Source: Treponema sp.
Lineage (GTDB): Bacteria; Spirochaetota; Spirochaetia; Treponematales; Breznakiellaceae
Assembly (NCBI GenBank): GCA_031264395.1
Contig: JAISEB010000324.1
Location: forward strand, 1 to 13,916
Length of the DNA: 13,916 nucleotides
Reading direction: 5' to 3'
Made by a program: the position numbers and the translations under genes. Positions 1 to 7,755 of the stretch are shown here, piece by piece. Position 1 is the stretch's first letter. Each line of letters begins with the position of its first letter. The notes beneath the pieces are model-generated. The model made no database searches. It saw nothing but the letters and a program-made list of their open reading frames with translations, and had not been told where the DNA came from.

Positions 1-710
1 CCCCGTATGGCGGTAAAGGAATACCAGCTCGCGGCGATTTCATAATAGGGAACAAACCACAGGAATTCCCGCCGGTTTATGTCGTAGGGGCCTATGAGTT
101 CAACATCGGGGCCGGTGGCAAAATACATCACATCGTCCGACAAAAGGAAGGTGTAGTTCATCCAGCCGGGATTGTCGATGCGGAACTGTTCCTCGCCTCC
201 GGGAGAAAGAAAATAGATGGCGTCCGAATCGCTGCAAAATACGACGTAGTCCTTGTAACGTTCCACCTGTGAATTGACCTGGCTGTTGGTCCTGAAATTC
301 CACATCTCCTGTCCGTCCTCAAGGGAAAGGGCATAGACCCTGCCGTCCTTGCTTCCGAAATACACCTGGCTGGAATCGACATAAGGGATGGAATTGATCT
401 CCGCGCCGCTCTTGAACACCCAGCGCATGTAGCCGCTTTCCGCGTCAAGGGCGTAAAAATTGCCGTCTTCCGAGCCGAAATAAATGGTGTCGCCCTTGAC
501 CACAGGGGGGTTCAGCGCCCTGATCGTTTCGTTTTCGGCAAGCTGAAGTTTTATCTTCCAGCGTATCCCCAGGGGCGGCGCTATGCGGGCGGAACTGACC
601 CCCCTGCCCCCCTCGCCCCGGAACCGTATCCAGTCGGAACTGCGCGAACAGGAAACAAGCGGAAAGAGGCAGAAAAAAAGAAGAGCGCAACGGCTTTTGA
701 TGCGGATCAT
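1..710 (-). CDS. PQQ-like beta-propeller lipoprotein (BamB-like), C-terminus cut by window edge
   Basis: The frame opens at ATG 710 and stays open to the left edge, giving 236 residues with no stop. Residues 1-21 form a lipoprotein signal peptide: basic n-region (R3, K5, R7), hydrophobic stretch, then lipobox L18-V19-S20-C21, so the mature protein should be lipidated on Cys21. From about residue 68 there are PQQ/quinoprotein-type propeller repeats, for example GDTIYFGSEDGNFYALD and SSQVYFGSKDGRVYALS, each followed by a G-x-x-x-W element. This resembles BamB-type or other PQQ_2 propeller proteins, usually protein-binding scaffolds rather than enzymes. The start codon overlaps the stop of the transglutaminase gene (ATGA), which implies translational coupling and makes it the fourth gene of the moxR operon. 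Whether it serves outer-membrane protein assembly or is a spirochaete-specific envelope lipoprotein cannot be decided here. Confidence 0.85.
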   Translation of the reverse strand, partial: MIRIKSRCALLFFCLFPLVSCSRSSDWIRFRGEGGRGVSSARIAPPLGIRWKIKLQLAENETIRALNPPVVKGDTIYFGSEDGNFYALDAESGYMRWVFKSGAEINSIPYVDSSQVYFGSKDGRVYALSLEDGQEMWNFRTNSQVNSQVERYKDYVVFCSDSDAIYFLSPGGEEQFRIDNPGWMNYTFLLSDDVMYFATGPDVELIGPYDINRREFLWFVPYYEIAASWYSFTAIR

Positions 711-3007
711 AAGTAGGCAAGCCCCCGTAAACTGAATATGCGTATGAAAAACGCGGGTATTCCCCGCCGCCGCGTTATCTTGATGATCTTCCTGTATTCC
801 CGTTTGAGTTCCCCGAAACGTTCCGCCTGTTCCGCCTCGTCAGGGAATTCACGCCAGCGAAGTTCCGTGTACAGCGCCGCGAAAGCCTCAAAGGGGGAGG
901 CGGAAGACGGCCCGCCCGGAAGGCCGCCCGGCGCGATCGCGGCAGGAAACAATCGGGAGTATTCGGCGGCGGTTTTGGCGGCGGGCTTGATGGGCCTCCC
1001 GTCCGCGGCAAGCCGGGCCAGAAGGAGGAGGTAAAGGGAACGCGATCCCGCCCTGCCCCCCCCGCGCGAACCGGCAAAGAGGAACAGTTCCCTGCCGTAA
1101 CGGACGGCATAGGCGCACAGAAGAGACGCAAGGGCCAAAAGAGCCGCGGTACGGAGCACCGCCCGCCAGGGGAAGGCGCGGACCTGGGAAAAAACCTTTG
1201 TCTCGTCAATAAGGGGGATAACCACGTCCCGCATGTTGCCGTCGCCCATGCCGAAGGGGGGAATGGCAAACTGGGTAGACTCAAAATCGATCCAGCCGTA
1301 ACCGGGAATGTAAAACTGCGGCCAGGAATGGGCGTGGGCGTCGGTTACAAGGTAGAGGTCCGCGGGGGAATAGTCCTGCAACACCTTGATCCTGCTTTGC
1401 AGGGCGGCAAGTCCCCGCCTGTGGGCCCTGGTCTGGAGGCTTTCCGCCGCAAGGTAACCGGTTACCACGCGCGAAGGTATGCCCGCAAGCCGCCCCAAAA
1501 GGGCCGCCGTGTTCGAAAATTCAACACAGTCCCCGTCTTTGGTATCAAGAAGAAATTCCCGGAGCGCGGCGATGGAATAATCGTCGTTATCGTTGATCGT
1601 GTACTGGTAGTCTTCAAAACCCGTCAGTATCGCCAGAATTTTCTCCATGTATGTATCACTGCCGGCGGCGGCGCTCCTTTCGTCCCATGTATCAAGGGCG
1701 TCCTCAAGAAAACCGGCGAAAATTTCCCTGTCCCCTTCTTCAAGGGGAACTTCAAGGTACGGGGCAAGCAATTCCCTTTCCGCCCCGCTTAAATCCCGCA
1801 CCGGGACAAAGAGAAGATTCAGAGGATCTCCTGAGTGTATACGGGAAAAGACCCGGTGCATGTAACGGAGGGGGCCCGAGCCTTCGCTTAAAACAGTCGG
1901 CTCAAGCGCGAAGGGGCGGTAGGGCAGAAAATTCTGCGGCAGCATTGAAAGGGAAAAAACTTCCGCCTGCTCCCGGCCCATGTCGCCTCCCGGGGCGGTG
2001 TCAAACCAGGTGTTAAAGAGCCTTGTAAGGGGAAGGCTGTTGAGAGGCTCGTCCTGTGAGGGAAGAAAACCCCGCAGCGGGTCAAGCCTGCCCCGGAAGG
2101 AATCTCCCATATACAAGGGCTCCCGTTTTGAGGCGACCACCATCACCGTGTACTGCCGTTCTTCACCGCCTTCGCCTTTCCCCCGGCTGCTTCCCCTCTC
2201 TTTTCCCTTCCCTTTTCCCTTTCCCTGTCCGCCGGGCCAGTCGTATTCGCTCAGGCCGCGCAGATCCGGCTGCCGGCCGCTTTCATCGCCGGGAATGGTT
2301 CTCCTGCCGCCTCCCCGCGCGTTATCGGGAATTCCCCAGTCGTTGTCGTCGGGCTTGCTCAATTCTCGGGCGCGGTCCGGCAAAAGATTGGCGATTACCT
2401 GGTTGCGGACAAAATCGGCCGGAAGGATAAAAACCGCGGCCAGCGCGGCGGCAAAGCCGAGGGCAAGGATCGCCGTTTCCCCCCAGGAACCGGAAACGCC
2501 CCGGGGATACAGGCAAAAATACACCACCAGGCTGTGCAGCAGAAAGGCCGCCGCGGTCGCGACCAGTATGATCTGGGTAAGCCCCATACTTTCCCCGGCG
2601 GCTTCCTCGCCGGAGCGGGAAAAAACAAGCAGCCTGAAACAGATCCAGGCCAGCAGAAAAGGCTCCGCCACCGACAGCTTGCCCCAGCGCGGATAATGAA
2701 ACAGAAGGAAGGTAAGGGTGAAACTCAAAAGCCCCGTACACAGCGGCACAAGCGCGCCGGGGCCGAATCCTCCGGCAAGAACCGAAAAGAGAAGAAGCGG
2801 CGGAACGGCAAGAAAAAACCTCACGATCCCCTTTCCCCGGACCGGGAGAAAAGCGGCGAGCGCCTCAAAGGGGACAATCAAAAACCACTGGAGGAGGCCC
2901 GCGCGATCATAGGAAACCGAAATTCCCGGATGGAAGAACGGGATGCTTACCACGCTGAACCAGAAAAAAAGCCGCATGCTGAAAAGGACCGCCAATTTTT
3001 TTTTCAC
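707..3007 (-). CDS. Membrane-anchored transglutaminase-like protein (TgpA/DUF3488 type)
   Basis: This 766-residue protein starts at GTG 3007, with GGAGG seven bases upstream. The GTG overlaps the DUF58 stop (GTGA). Residues about 10-205 contain several hydrophobic membrane segments. A low-complexity Gly/Lys/Arg-rich linker follows at about 255-285, then an extracytoplasmic region, and one more membrane helix at about 615-637. The transglutaminase core is clear: Cys494 in DGDCVEFSNTAALLGRLAGI, His560 in DAHAHSWPQFYIPGYGW, and an acidic residue (Glu576) in the FEST motif where many relatives have Asp-Pro-Thr. Family knowledge: MoxR-DUF58-transglutaminase clusters are widespread, and the transglutaminase domain is thought to act as a protease or cross-linker on envelope proteins; its substrate is unknown. 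The cytoplasmic C-terminal tail (about 640-766) is basic and resembles the DUF4129-like end of TgpA proteins. A nine-A run directly follows the start codon. Confidence 0.9.
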   Translation of the reverse strand: MKKKLAVLFSMRLFFWFSVVSIPFFHPGISVSYDRAGLLQWFLIVPFEALAAFLPVRGKGIVRFFLAVPPLLLFSVLAGGFGPGALVPLCTGLLSFTLTFLLFHYPRWGKLSVAEPFLLAWICFRLLVFSRSGEEAAGESMGLTQIILVATAAAFLLHSLVVYFCLYPRGVSGSWGETAILALGFAAALAAVFILPADFVRNQVIANLLPDRARELSKPDDNDWGIPDNARGGGRRTIPGDESGRQPDLRGLSEYDWPGGQGKGKGKGKERGSSRGKGEGGEERQYTVMVVASKREPLYMGDSFRGRLDPLRGFLPSQDEPLNSLPLTRLFNTWFDTAPGGDMGREQAEVFSLSMLPQNFLPYRPFALEPTVLSEGSGPLRYMHRVFSRIHSGDPLNLLFVPVRDLSGAERELLAPYLEVPLEEGDREIFAGFLEDALDTWDERSAAAGSDTYMEKILAILTGFEDYQYTINDNDDYSIAALREFLLDTKDGDCVEFSNTAALLGRLAGIPSRVVTGYLAAESLQTRAHRRGLAALQSRIKVLQDYSPADLYLVTDAHAHSWPQFYIPGYGWIDFESTQFAIPPFGMGDGNMRDVVIPLIDETKVFSQVRAFPWRAVLRTAALLALASLLCAYAVRYGRELFLFAGSRGGGRAGSRSLYLLLLARLAADGRPIKPAAKTAAEYSRLFPAAIAPGGLPGGPSSASPFEAFAALYTELRWREFPDEAEQAERFGELKREYRKIIKITRRRGIPAFFIRIFSLRGLAYL

Positions 3008-4371
3008 AGGACAGCCTCCGCGTAATCGACAAGGCCCGGAAGAACGGGAACGGCGAGGACAGGGGCGCGGTTCCCGGGGGGAAAGAGCCAGAGGGGATCG
3101 GGAACAAAGCCCATTCCCGCGAAGTCCCTTACGCGGATTTTTTCGGATTCCGCGGCGGGACCGCCGTCCTTTTCCGCCTGTTCCCCGCGCGGCGCGGGAG
3201 ACGGAGGCCGTACAAAGAAAAGCGAGACGGCCTTTTCCCCGCGGGCAAGCAGGAAGGAAGGAAGCCCCGCGTCACAGGCGGTAGAAAAAACGTAGAGTTC
3301 CCCGGAAGAAGCGCCGGGAAGCGCATCCCCTTCGGGATACTCGTTCCGGGACGGCGCGAAGGGAAGGGCAGCAAGCTCCTCCAGAAAATTGTCCAGTTCA
3401 TCCTGCCCGGCTATCTCCCGGCTGCCCCAGGCGGTGCGGACGTGAAACACGTAGGAAGACTCTTCTTCCTTTACGGACCGCAAAAACTGGGCAAGGCGGG
3501 CTTTGGCGCGGTCCAGCATCCAGAGATCCCCCAGATGCGCCCGGCCGGAAGGCCCGTAATTGCGGAAGTACACTTCAATGCGGCTGACCTTCTCCTGACT
3601 GTCCGGGGATATGCGGGTAATAAGGGTGTCGATGCGCTCCGAACTCTTCCAGTTAATGTCCCGGAAACGGTCTCCCGGAGCGTATTCGCGCATATAGTAG
3701 CGTTCCTCGTCGGCCGTGTTTTTATTGCGCCTGTCCTCGGCCCCCGAACGGGGATCAATGCGGAAAGTTTTCTGGGGACAAGGGGCGCTTCTTACCGGAA
3801 AGCTCCGGCGCTGGGGAAGGCCGCATGGAAAGGAAAAAAATCCCAGAATATCCCGGAGACGGCAGGAGCCTTCCCCCTCAAAAACCCCCGACATGGGAAA
3901 ACTCAAATCCAGCCGCGCCGTGCCGCTTCCCGGAGGAACCGAAGTTTCGGCCGACACAGGGCATCCCCGGCTGTTCCCGGAGGGGAAAAAACGGCCCCGT
4001 ACAACAAAATGAAGCCGGAAAAACCACGGAACGCGCCCGTCAAGACCCGTGACAAGGGCCGGCGCGGCATCGCGCGCGGGAAGCGCCGCGTCCGGACGCG
4101 GGGATTCCGCCGTGAGCGGCGACGGAAGTTTCCAGAGCGGCTCCAGAGCGGAAAGACGCCGCGCCCCCCAGGAACCCGCCAGAAACAGGACGGCCCACAC
4201 GCAGATCACCGTCAGGGCCAGCACAATCTCGTAGGCGTTGCGGGCGGCAAGAGAGCGGACAAGAATAACCAGGGACAACGCCGCGGCCGCGCAGCCGGAG
4301 GGACCAACAACAAAACCATCACGGAAACGGGAATAAAAACGGGAAAGGCCGCCGGCCCTGCTGGCGTTCAT
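3004..4371 (-). CDS. DUF58 domain protein (MoxR partner)
   Basis: This 455-residue protein has an N-terminal hydrophobic hairpin at about 22-66 and a largely soluble remainder. The diagnostic DUF58 motif is at 228-247: REYAPGDRFRDINWKSSER, matching the family pattern R-E-Y-x-x-G-D-x-x-R-x-I-d-W. DUF58 proteins carry a von Willebrand factor A-like fold and are encoded beside MoxR ATPases, with which they are thought to act in maturing or remodelling envelope proteins. The ATG lies five bases after the moxR stop. The AAGGA element abuts the ATG directly, too close for a normal ribosome-binding site, so translation probably depends on reinitiation after MoxR. The 3' end overlaps the GTG of the transglutaminase by four bases. 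The length is typical of the longer membrane-anchored members. Confidence 0.9.
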   Translation of the reverse strand: MNASRAGGLSRFYSRFRDGFVVGPSGCAAAALSLVILVRSLAARNAYEIVLALTVICVWAVLFLAGSWGARRLSALEPLWKLPSPLTAESPRPDAALPARDAAPALVTGLDGRVPWFFRLHFVVRGRFFPSGNSRGCPVSAETSVPPGSGTARLDLSFPMSGVFEGEGSCRLRDILGFFSFPCGLPQRRSFPVRSAPCPQKTFRIDPRSGAEDRRNKNTADEERYYMREYAPGDRFRDINWKSSERIDTLITRISPDSQEKVSRIEVYFRNYGPSGRAHLGDLWMLDRAKARLAQFLRSVKEEESSYVFHVRTAWGSREIAGQDELDNFLEELAALPFAPSRNEYPEGDALPGASSGELYVFSTACDAGLPSFLLARGEKAVSLFFVRPPSPAPRGEQAEKDGGPAAESEKIRVRDFAGMGFVPDPLWLFPPGNRAPVLAVPVLPGLVDYAEAVL

Positions 4372-4376
4372 TCCTT

Positions 4377-5423
4377 TCAGGACTCCGCCGCGGACGCCCG
4401 CGAAACCTCCGGTTTCACCGAAGCCGGCGGTTGTAGTGAAGCCGTCCGCTCCACGGGAACAGGCGGTTCCACAGGAACCGTGTCGAGGATACGCTCCAGA
4501 GGCGCTTCGGGAGGAATAGACGGATCGCGGGTAATAATGCGGTGGGCCATGGCGGGAATAAAAATCTCCTTGACAAAATCTATAGGCACATAGTCAAGGC
4601 CCCTGCACAGGGCAAGGGACCGCGCCAGCCGGCTGATCCGCACTCCCGCCCGGGGGCTCGCCGCGCTTTCAATATCGGGATGCACCCTCGTCTGCCTTAC
4701 GCAGTCCACAATGTAGGAACTCACGCCGCTGTGCATCTGCACATCGTCCACCATCTTCTTCCAGCGTATAAGATCCGCGCTGTCGATGACGCTTTCAAAA
4801 TTGTCCCAGGCGTCCATTCTGCCGTGCCGCGCTATTATCTCCCGTTCGTCCTCCGCGGAAGGATACCCCAGGGAAAGGCGTATCATGAAGCGGTCAAGCT
4901 GCGGCGCGGGAAGGGGAAAAAGATGAACGCCCCGCAGGTTCATGGTCGCGATAATGAAGAACGGATCGTGCAGGCGGTAGAGCTTTCCCTCTATCGTAAC
5001 CGTCTGTTCTTCCATCACCTGAAGAAAACTCCCCTGTGTCTTCGGCGTAAGGAGGTTGATCTCGTCGCAGAGCACAAAATGGGCAAAGATGGGCCCCTTG
5101 TTAAAGACCATTTCCCCCGAATGCCCGATAAAACGGTTATAGCCCAGAATGTCCTGCGGCAGAAGATCCACCGTACACTGAATACGGTTAAAACCTTCCA
5201 TTTTGACATCCCCGGCGATCATATCCTCCGGCCGCCAGCGTATGGAATGGGCCAGCGCGCGGGCAAGGGAAGTCTTCCCTACCCCGTGGGAATCCGCCAG
5301 AATCACATGCCCGCCCGCTATCTGGGCGGCGATGATGTATTCAAGCTTTTTCGTGTCCACCGAAATAAGCCGTTTTATGTTTCGTATTAAAAGTTCAACG
5401 GATGGTTTTATAGTGGAATCCAT
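4377..5423 (-). CDS. MoxR-family AAA+ ATPase
   Basis: This 348-residue AAA+ ATPase has Walker A at 44-51 (DSHGVGKT, lacking the usual proline), Walker B at about 116-122 (FVLCDEI) followed by the MoxR hallmark PKTQGSFLQVMEEQTVTIEG at 127-146, sensor 1 at about 157-162 (IIATMN), the PAPQLDRF motif at 172-179, and a sensor-2 region SPRAG at 256-260. MoxR ATPases are chaperone-like and work with DUF58/VWA partners; the next gene is such a partner. Residues from about 313 form a Pro/Val/Ser-rich tail, probably disordered and outside the fold. No good ribosome-binding site precedes ATG 5423, and a candidate promoter sits so close that the transcript may be leaderless. No alternative start lies nearby, so this one is kept. 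Confidence 0.92.
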   Translation of the reverse strand: MDSTIKPSVELLIRNIKRLISVDTKKLEYIIAAQIAGGHVILADSHGVGKTSLARALAHSIRWRPEDMIAGDVKMEGFNRIQCTVDLLPQDILGYNRFIGHSGEMVFNKGPIFAHFVLCDEINLLTPKTQGSFLQVMEEQTVTIEGKLYRLHDPFFIIATMNLRGVHLFPLPAPQLDRFMIRLSLGYPSAEDEREIIARHGRMDAWDNFESVIDSADLIRWKKMVDDVQMHSGVSSYIVDCVRQTRVHPDIESAASPRAGVRISRLARSLALCRGLDYVPIDFVKEIFIPAMAHRIITRDPSIPPEAPLERILDTVPVEPPVPVERTASLQPPASVKPEVSRASAAES

Positions 5424-5428
5424 AGCCC

Positions 5429-5458
5429 ATCATATTACAATGAAAGTATGAAGAACAA
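5429..5458 (-). promoter_or_regulatory. Candidate promoter of the moxR operon
   Basis: TTGTTC at 5453-5458 and TATGAT at 5429-5434 are separated by 18 bases. The -10 matches the sigma-70 consensus at five of six positions, the -35 at only three. Transcription would start at or within a few bases of the moxR ATG. An overlapping alternative -10 (TAATAT, 5432-5437) gives a slightly longer leader. Read-through from rpmE is the alternative. Confidence 0.35.
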
Positions 5459-5511
5459 GGGCGCGCGCTGCCTCACGAAAAATGTTGAGGGAAAACACCG
5501 CCGCGCCGGTT

Positions 5512-5721
5512 TCACTCCGGTTCTTTGATGTTGTACTTTCTGCGGAAACGTTCGATACGGCCCGCGGTGTCGACAAGTTTCTGCTTGCCGGTAAAGAAGG
5601 GATGGCAGGCGGAACAGATCTCCACCTTGATATCCTTGACGGTGGAACGGGTCTCTATGACATTCCCGCAGGCGCAGGTGATCTTCGTTAGTTCATATCT
5701 GGGATGAATCTTTTCCCTCAT
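5512..5721 (-). CDS. rpmE: 50S ribosomal protein L31, zinc-binding form
   Basis: This 69-residue protein begins MREKIHPRYEL, a typical L31 start. ATG 5721 is chosen because GAGGA lies five bases upstream; in-frame extension further upstream adds unrelated residues. Cys16, Cys18, Cys36 and Cys39 form the CxC...CxxC zinc site of the C+ (zinc-binding) L31 class, and HPFFTGKQK after the second pair is a family hallmark. L31 bridges the ribosomal subunits near the central protuberance, and the C+ form can act as a zinc reserve. It follows rho after a 126-base spacer that can form a long-range hairpin. The 88-base gap to moxR has only weak dyads and no convincing intrinsic terminator. Confidence 0.97.
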   Translation of the reverse strand: MREKIHPRYELTKITCACGNVIETRSTVKDIKVEICSACHPFFTGKQKLVDTAGRIERFRRKYNIKEPE

Positions 5722-5847
5722 AAAATCCTCGCTTCCTAATCTTCCGTCCGGCGGCCTGCCGTACAAAATCCCCCATAAAAAGGGCCGTTCCAGAGGCCGC
5801 CGGCAACTTGTCGCTTAAATCCCCAAAAAATCAAGTGCAACAGGCTC
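5722..5847 (-). promoter_or_regulatory. Structured rho-rpmE spacer, candidate L31 leader RNA
   Basis: On the transcript strand, CCGGCGGCCT (5803-5794) and AGGCCGCCGG (5757-5748) are perfectly complementary over ten bases and enclose 36 bases. The loop can form a small CCC/GGG hairpin. The GGCC in the 5' arm could instead pair with a second GGCC further in, so two mutually exclusive folds are possible. The rpmE ribosome-binding site lies about 20 bases after the 3' arm. L31 autoregulates through its leader in several other bacteria, so a cis-regulatory role is plausible but unproven. The upstream part holds the TTAAGCG/AAGTTG motif reported separately. Confidence 0.4.
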
Positions 5848-7617
5848 CTAGTCCGCTCCGGCGGAACCGGTGTTCATGGACCTGAGGAACGCTTCATTAT
5901 TCTTGGATTTCTTCATTTTGTCAACCAGAAGTTCGATGATCTCGATGTCGTCCATGGGGTTGATGACCTTGCGGAGTATCCAGATCTTCTGAATCTCTTC
6001 TTCGGTAAGGAGCAGCTCTTCCTTCCGGGTGCCCGACTTTTTGATGTTGATGGCGGGAAAGAGGCGGCGGTCGGAAATACGCCGGTCAAGGTTGATTTCG
6101 AGGTTGCCCGTTCCCTTGAATTCCTCAAAAATAACCTCGTCCATGCGGCTGCCGGTTTCGATGAGGGCGGTGGAAATGATCGTAAGGCTTCCCCCTTCCT
6201 CAATATTCCTGGCGGCGCCGAAGAACCGCTTGGGTTTGTGGAGCGCGTTCGAGTCAACGCCGCCCGAAAGGATCTTGCCCGAAGTGGGCACGGTCTGGTT
6301 ATAGGCCCTGGCAAGCCGGGTAATCGAATCGAGCAGGATCACCACGTCCTTTTTGTGCTCCACAAGGCGCTTGGCCTTTTCCAGCACCATCTCGGTAACC
6401 TGCACATGCCGGGTAGCCTGTTCGTCAAAGGTCGAAGAAATCACCTCCGCCCGGACGGTCCTTTCCATGTCGGTTACTTCCTCGGGACGCTCGTCGATCA
6501 GAAGAACGATAAGGTACACCTCGGGGTGGTTCATCGTAATGGCGTTGGCTATTTTCTGCATCATGATGGTCTTGCCCGTTCTTGGGGGGGCTACGATGAG
6601 CGCCCGCTGGCCTTTGCCGATGGGGCAGAAGAGGTTGATGACGCGCTCGGATATGCCCTCTGTTACCGTTTCAAGGTTGAGCTTTTCGTTGGGGTAAAGG
6701 GGCGTGAGGTTGTCAAAGGGAATGCGGTTCTGGGCGACGGTGGGATCGTCGTAGTTGACGGTTTCCACCCGGAGCATGGCGAAGAAACGTTCCTGTTCCT
6801 TGGGACTGCGGATCTGCCCGTAGACCGTATCGCCGGTTTTAAGGGCAAAGAGCCGTATCTGGCTGGGGCTGATGTAGATGTCGTCGGGACCCGGGAGGTA
6901 GGAATTCTGCGGGCTTCGCAGGAACCCGTAACTGTCCGGAAGTATTTCCAGGGAACCATAGGCATAGATGATCCCGCCGTGCTCGGTGTGGGCCTTGAGA
7001 ATCGAAAAGACTATTTCCTGTTTCTTCAGGGCCACCATGTCGTCATGGGAAATATTGTAGGAAGCCGCCAGTTCGCGGAGATCCATCATGTTGAGCCGTA
7101 TGAGTTCGTTGATCGTGAGCCGGGGCTTGCCGTTGTCCTGATCCAGCCTCGGTTCCGGCCGGCCGTAAATATCGGGCATGGAAGGAAAGTGAGACGGCAG
7201 GGACTGGTTTGCCACTGCCGGCCTGGCCGGCGGGCCTTCCTGCGCGGGCATAGAAGAAGATTCATGCCCGTTTCCGTTCGGGGCGGCCGGCGCAGCGGCC
7301 GGCTCCTGCGGCGCGTTAAAAGCGCCCGCGGCGCCGTGGCCCCCGGACGCGCCGTTATAGCGCCTGTTTTCGCGGTAGGGAGCGCGCCTCGCCCTGGCCT
7401 TTACCACTACCCTTCCCCGTTCACCCTCGTCCCCGGAATCTTCCGCCCTGGAGGAATCCCCTTCCCAGGAAGGCTCCCCGCGCGGGCTTTCTTCCTCACG
7501 CGGGGCGGCTTGATTTTCCGCCGCGGGGGAAGACTCAAGTCCGAAAGGGAGGGACCCGGTCTGAACATCTTCATCCGCCGTTACTTTTGGTTTCCGGCCT
7601 CTTCGTACTAATGCCAT
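5848..7617 (-). CDS. rho: Transcription termination factor Rho with long N-terminal extension
   Basis: This 589-residue protein starts at ATG 7617, preceded by AGGTGG at eight-base spacing; an in-frame TTG 18 bases earlier is unlikely because that ribosome-binding site lies inside it. Residues 1 to about 165 are Arg/Glu/Pro/Ala/Gly-rich and look disordered. The Rho N-terminal helical domain starts near LTINELIRLNMMDLREL (167-183), followed by the RNA-binding cold-shock-like fold containing YGFLRSPQNSYLPGPDDIYI. The RecA-like motor has Walker A APPRTGKT (343-350), Walker B VILLDSITRLARAYN (426-440), and the SGGVDSNALHKPKRFFGAARN loop region (451-471). Rho is the hexameric RNA helicase that ends transcription of untranslated RNA. 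The scarcity of clear intrinsic terminators in this window agrees with its importance here. It is preceded by a strong promoter and followed by rpmE. Confidence 0.98.
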   Translation of the reverse strand: MALVRRGRKPKVTADEDVQTGSLPFGLESSPAAENQAAPREEESPRGEPSWEGDSSRAEDSGDEGERGRVVVKARARRAPYRENRRYNGASGGHGAAGAFNAPQEPAAAPAAPNGNGHESSSMPAQEGPPARPAVANQSLPSHFPSMPDIYGRPEPRLDQDNGKPRLTINELIRLNMMDLRELAASYNISHDDMVALKKQEIVFSILKAHTEHGGIIYAYGSLEILPDSYGFLRSPQNSYLPGPDDIYISPSQIRLFALKTGDTVYGQIRSPKEQERFFAMLRVETVNYDDPTVAQNRIPFDNLTPLYPNEKLNLETVTEGISERVINLFCPIGKGQRALIVAPPRTGKTIMMQKIANAITMNHPEVYLIVLLIDERPEEVTDMERTVRAEVISSTFDEQATRHVQVTEMVLEKAKRLVEHKKDVVILLDSITRLARAYNQTVPTSGKILSGGVDSNALHKPKRFFGAARNIEEGGSLTIISTALIETGSRMDEVIFEEFKGTGNLEINLDRRISDRRLFPAINIKKSGTRKEELLLTEEEIQKIWILRKVINPMDDIEIIELLVDKMKKSKNNEAFLRSMNTGSAGAD

Positions 7618-7644
7618 TGTTAAAACCACCTGCAAATATTATGG

Positions 7645-7650
7645 ATTATA
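7645..7650 (-). promoter_or_regulatory. Possible second -10 box for rho
   Basis: A perfect TATAAT lies about 28 bases upstream of the rho start codon, which would give a short leader containing the AGGTGG site. No good -35 hexamer is found at 16-18 bases, so this is a weak candidate or may need an activator. Confidence 0.3.
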
Positions 7651-7726
7651 TGATACACGGAACTTGTCATTAATGATTGTTTCTTTTTCCTGGACGGTTA
7701 CGCTCTGACATTGAAAAGACATAATC

Positions 7727-7755
7727 ATAATACTCATCCGTTTTTTTTCTGTCAA
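7727..7755 (-). promoter_or_regulatory. Strong sigma-70-type promoter for rho
   Basis: The -35 TTGACA (7750-7755) matches consensus exactly, and the -10 TATTAT (7727-7732) matches at five of six, with an optimal 17-base spacer that includes an eight-A run. The -35 overlaps the pncC stop codon. Transcription would begin near 7720, leaving a leader of about 100 bases before the rho ATG. Confidence 0.8.

Noticed and set aside
1980..2696. Plus-strand open frame of 238 codons
   Set aside because: Antisense to the transglutaminase gene; Ser/Pro/Arg-rich with no domain.
3442..4593. Long plus-strand open frame of 383 codons
   Set aside because: It lies antisense to the DUF58 and moxR genes, which have clear motifs. 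Its product is low-complexity Arg/Gly/Lys/Thr sequence without domains, a high-GC shadow.
5465..5511. Weak dyads between rpmE and moxR as a terminator
   Set aside because: Stems are only 5-6 bp and no T-run follows on the transcript strand.
6238..7611. Long plus-strand open frame of 457 codons
   Set aside because: Antisense to rho, whose motifs are unambiguous. No ribosome-binding site or recognisable domain.
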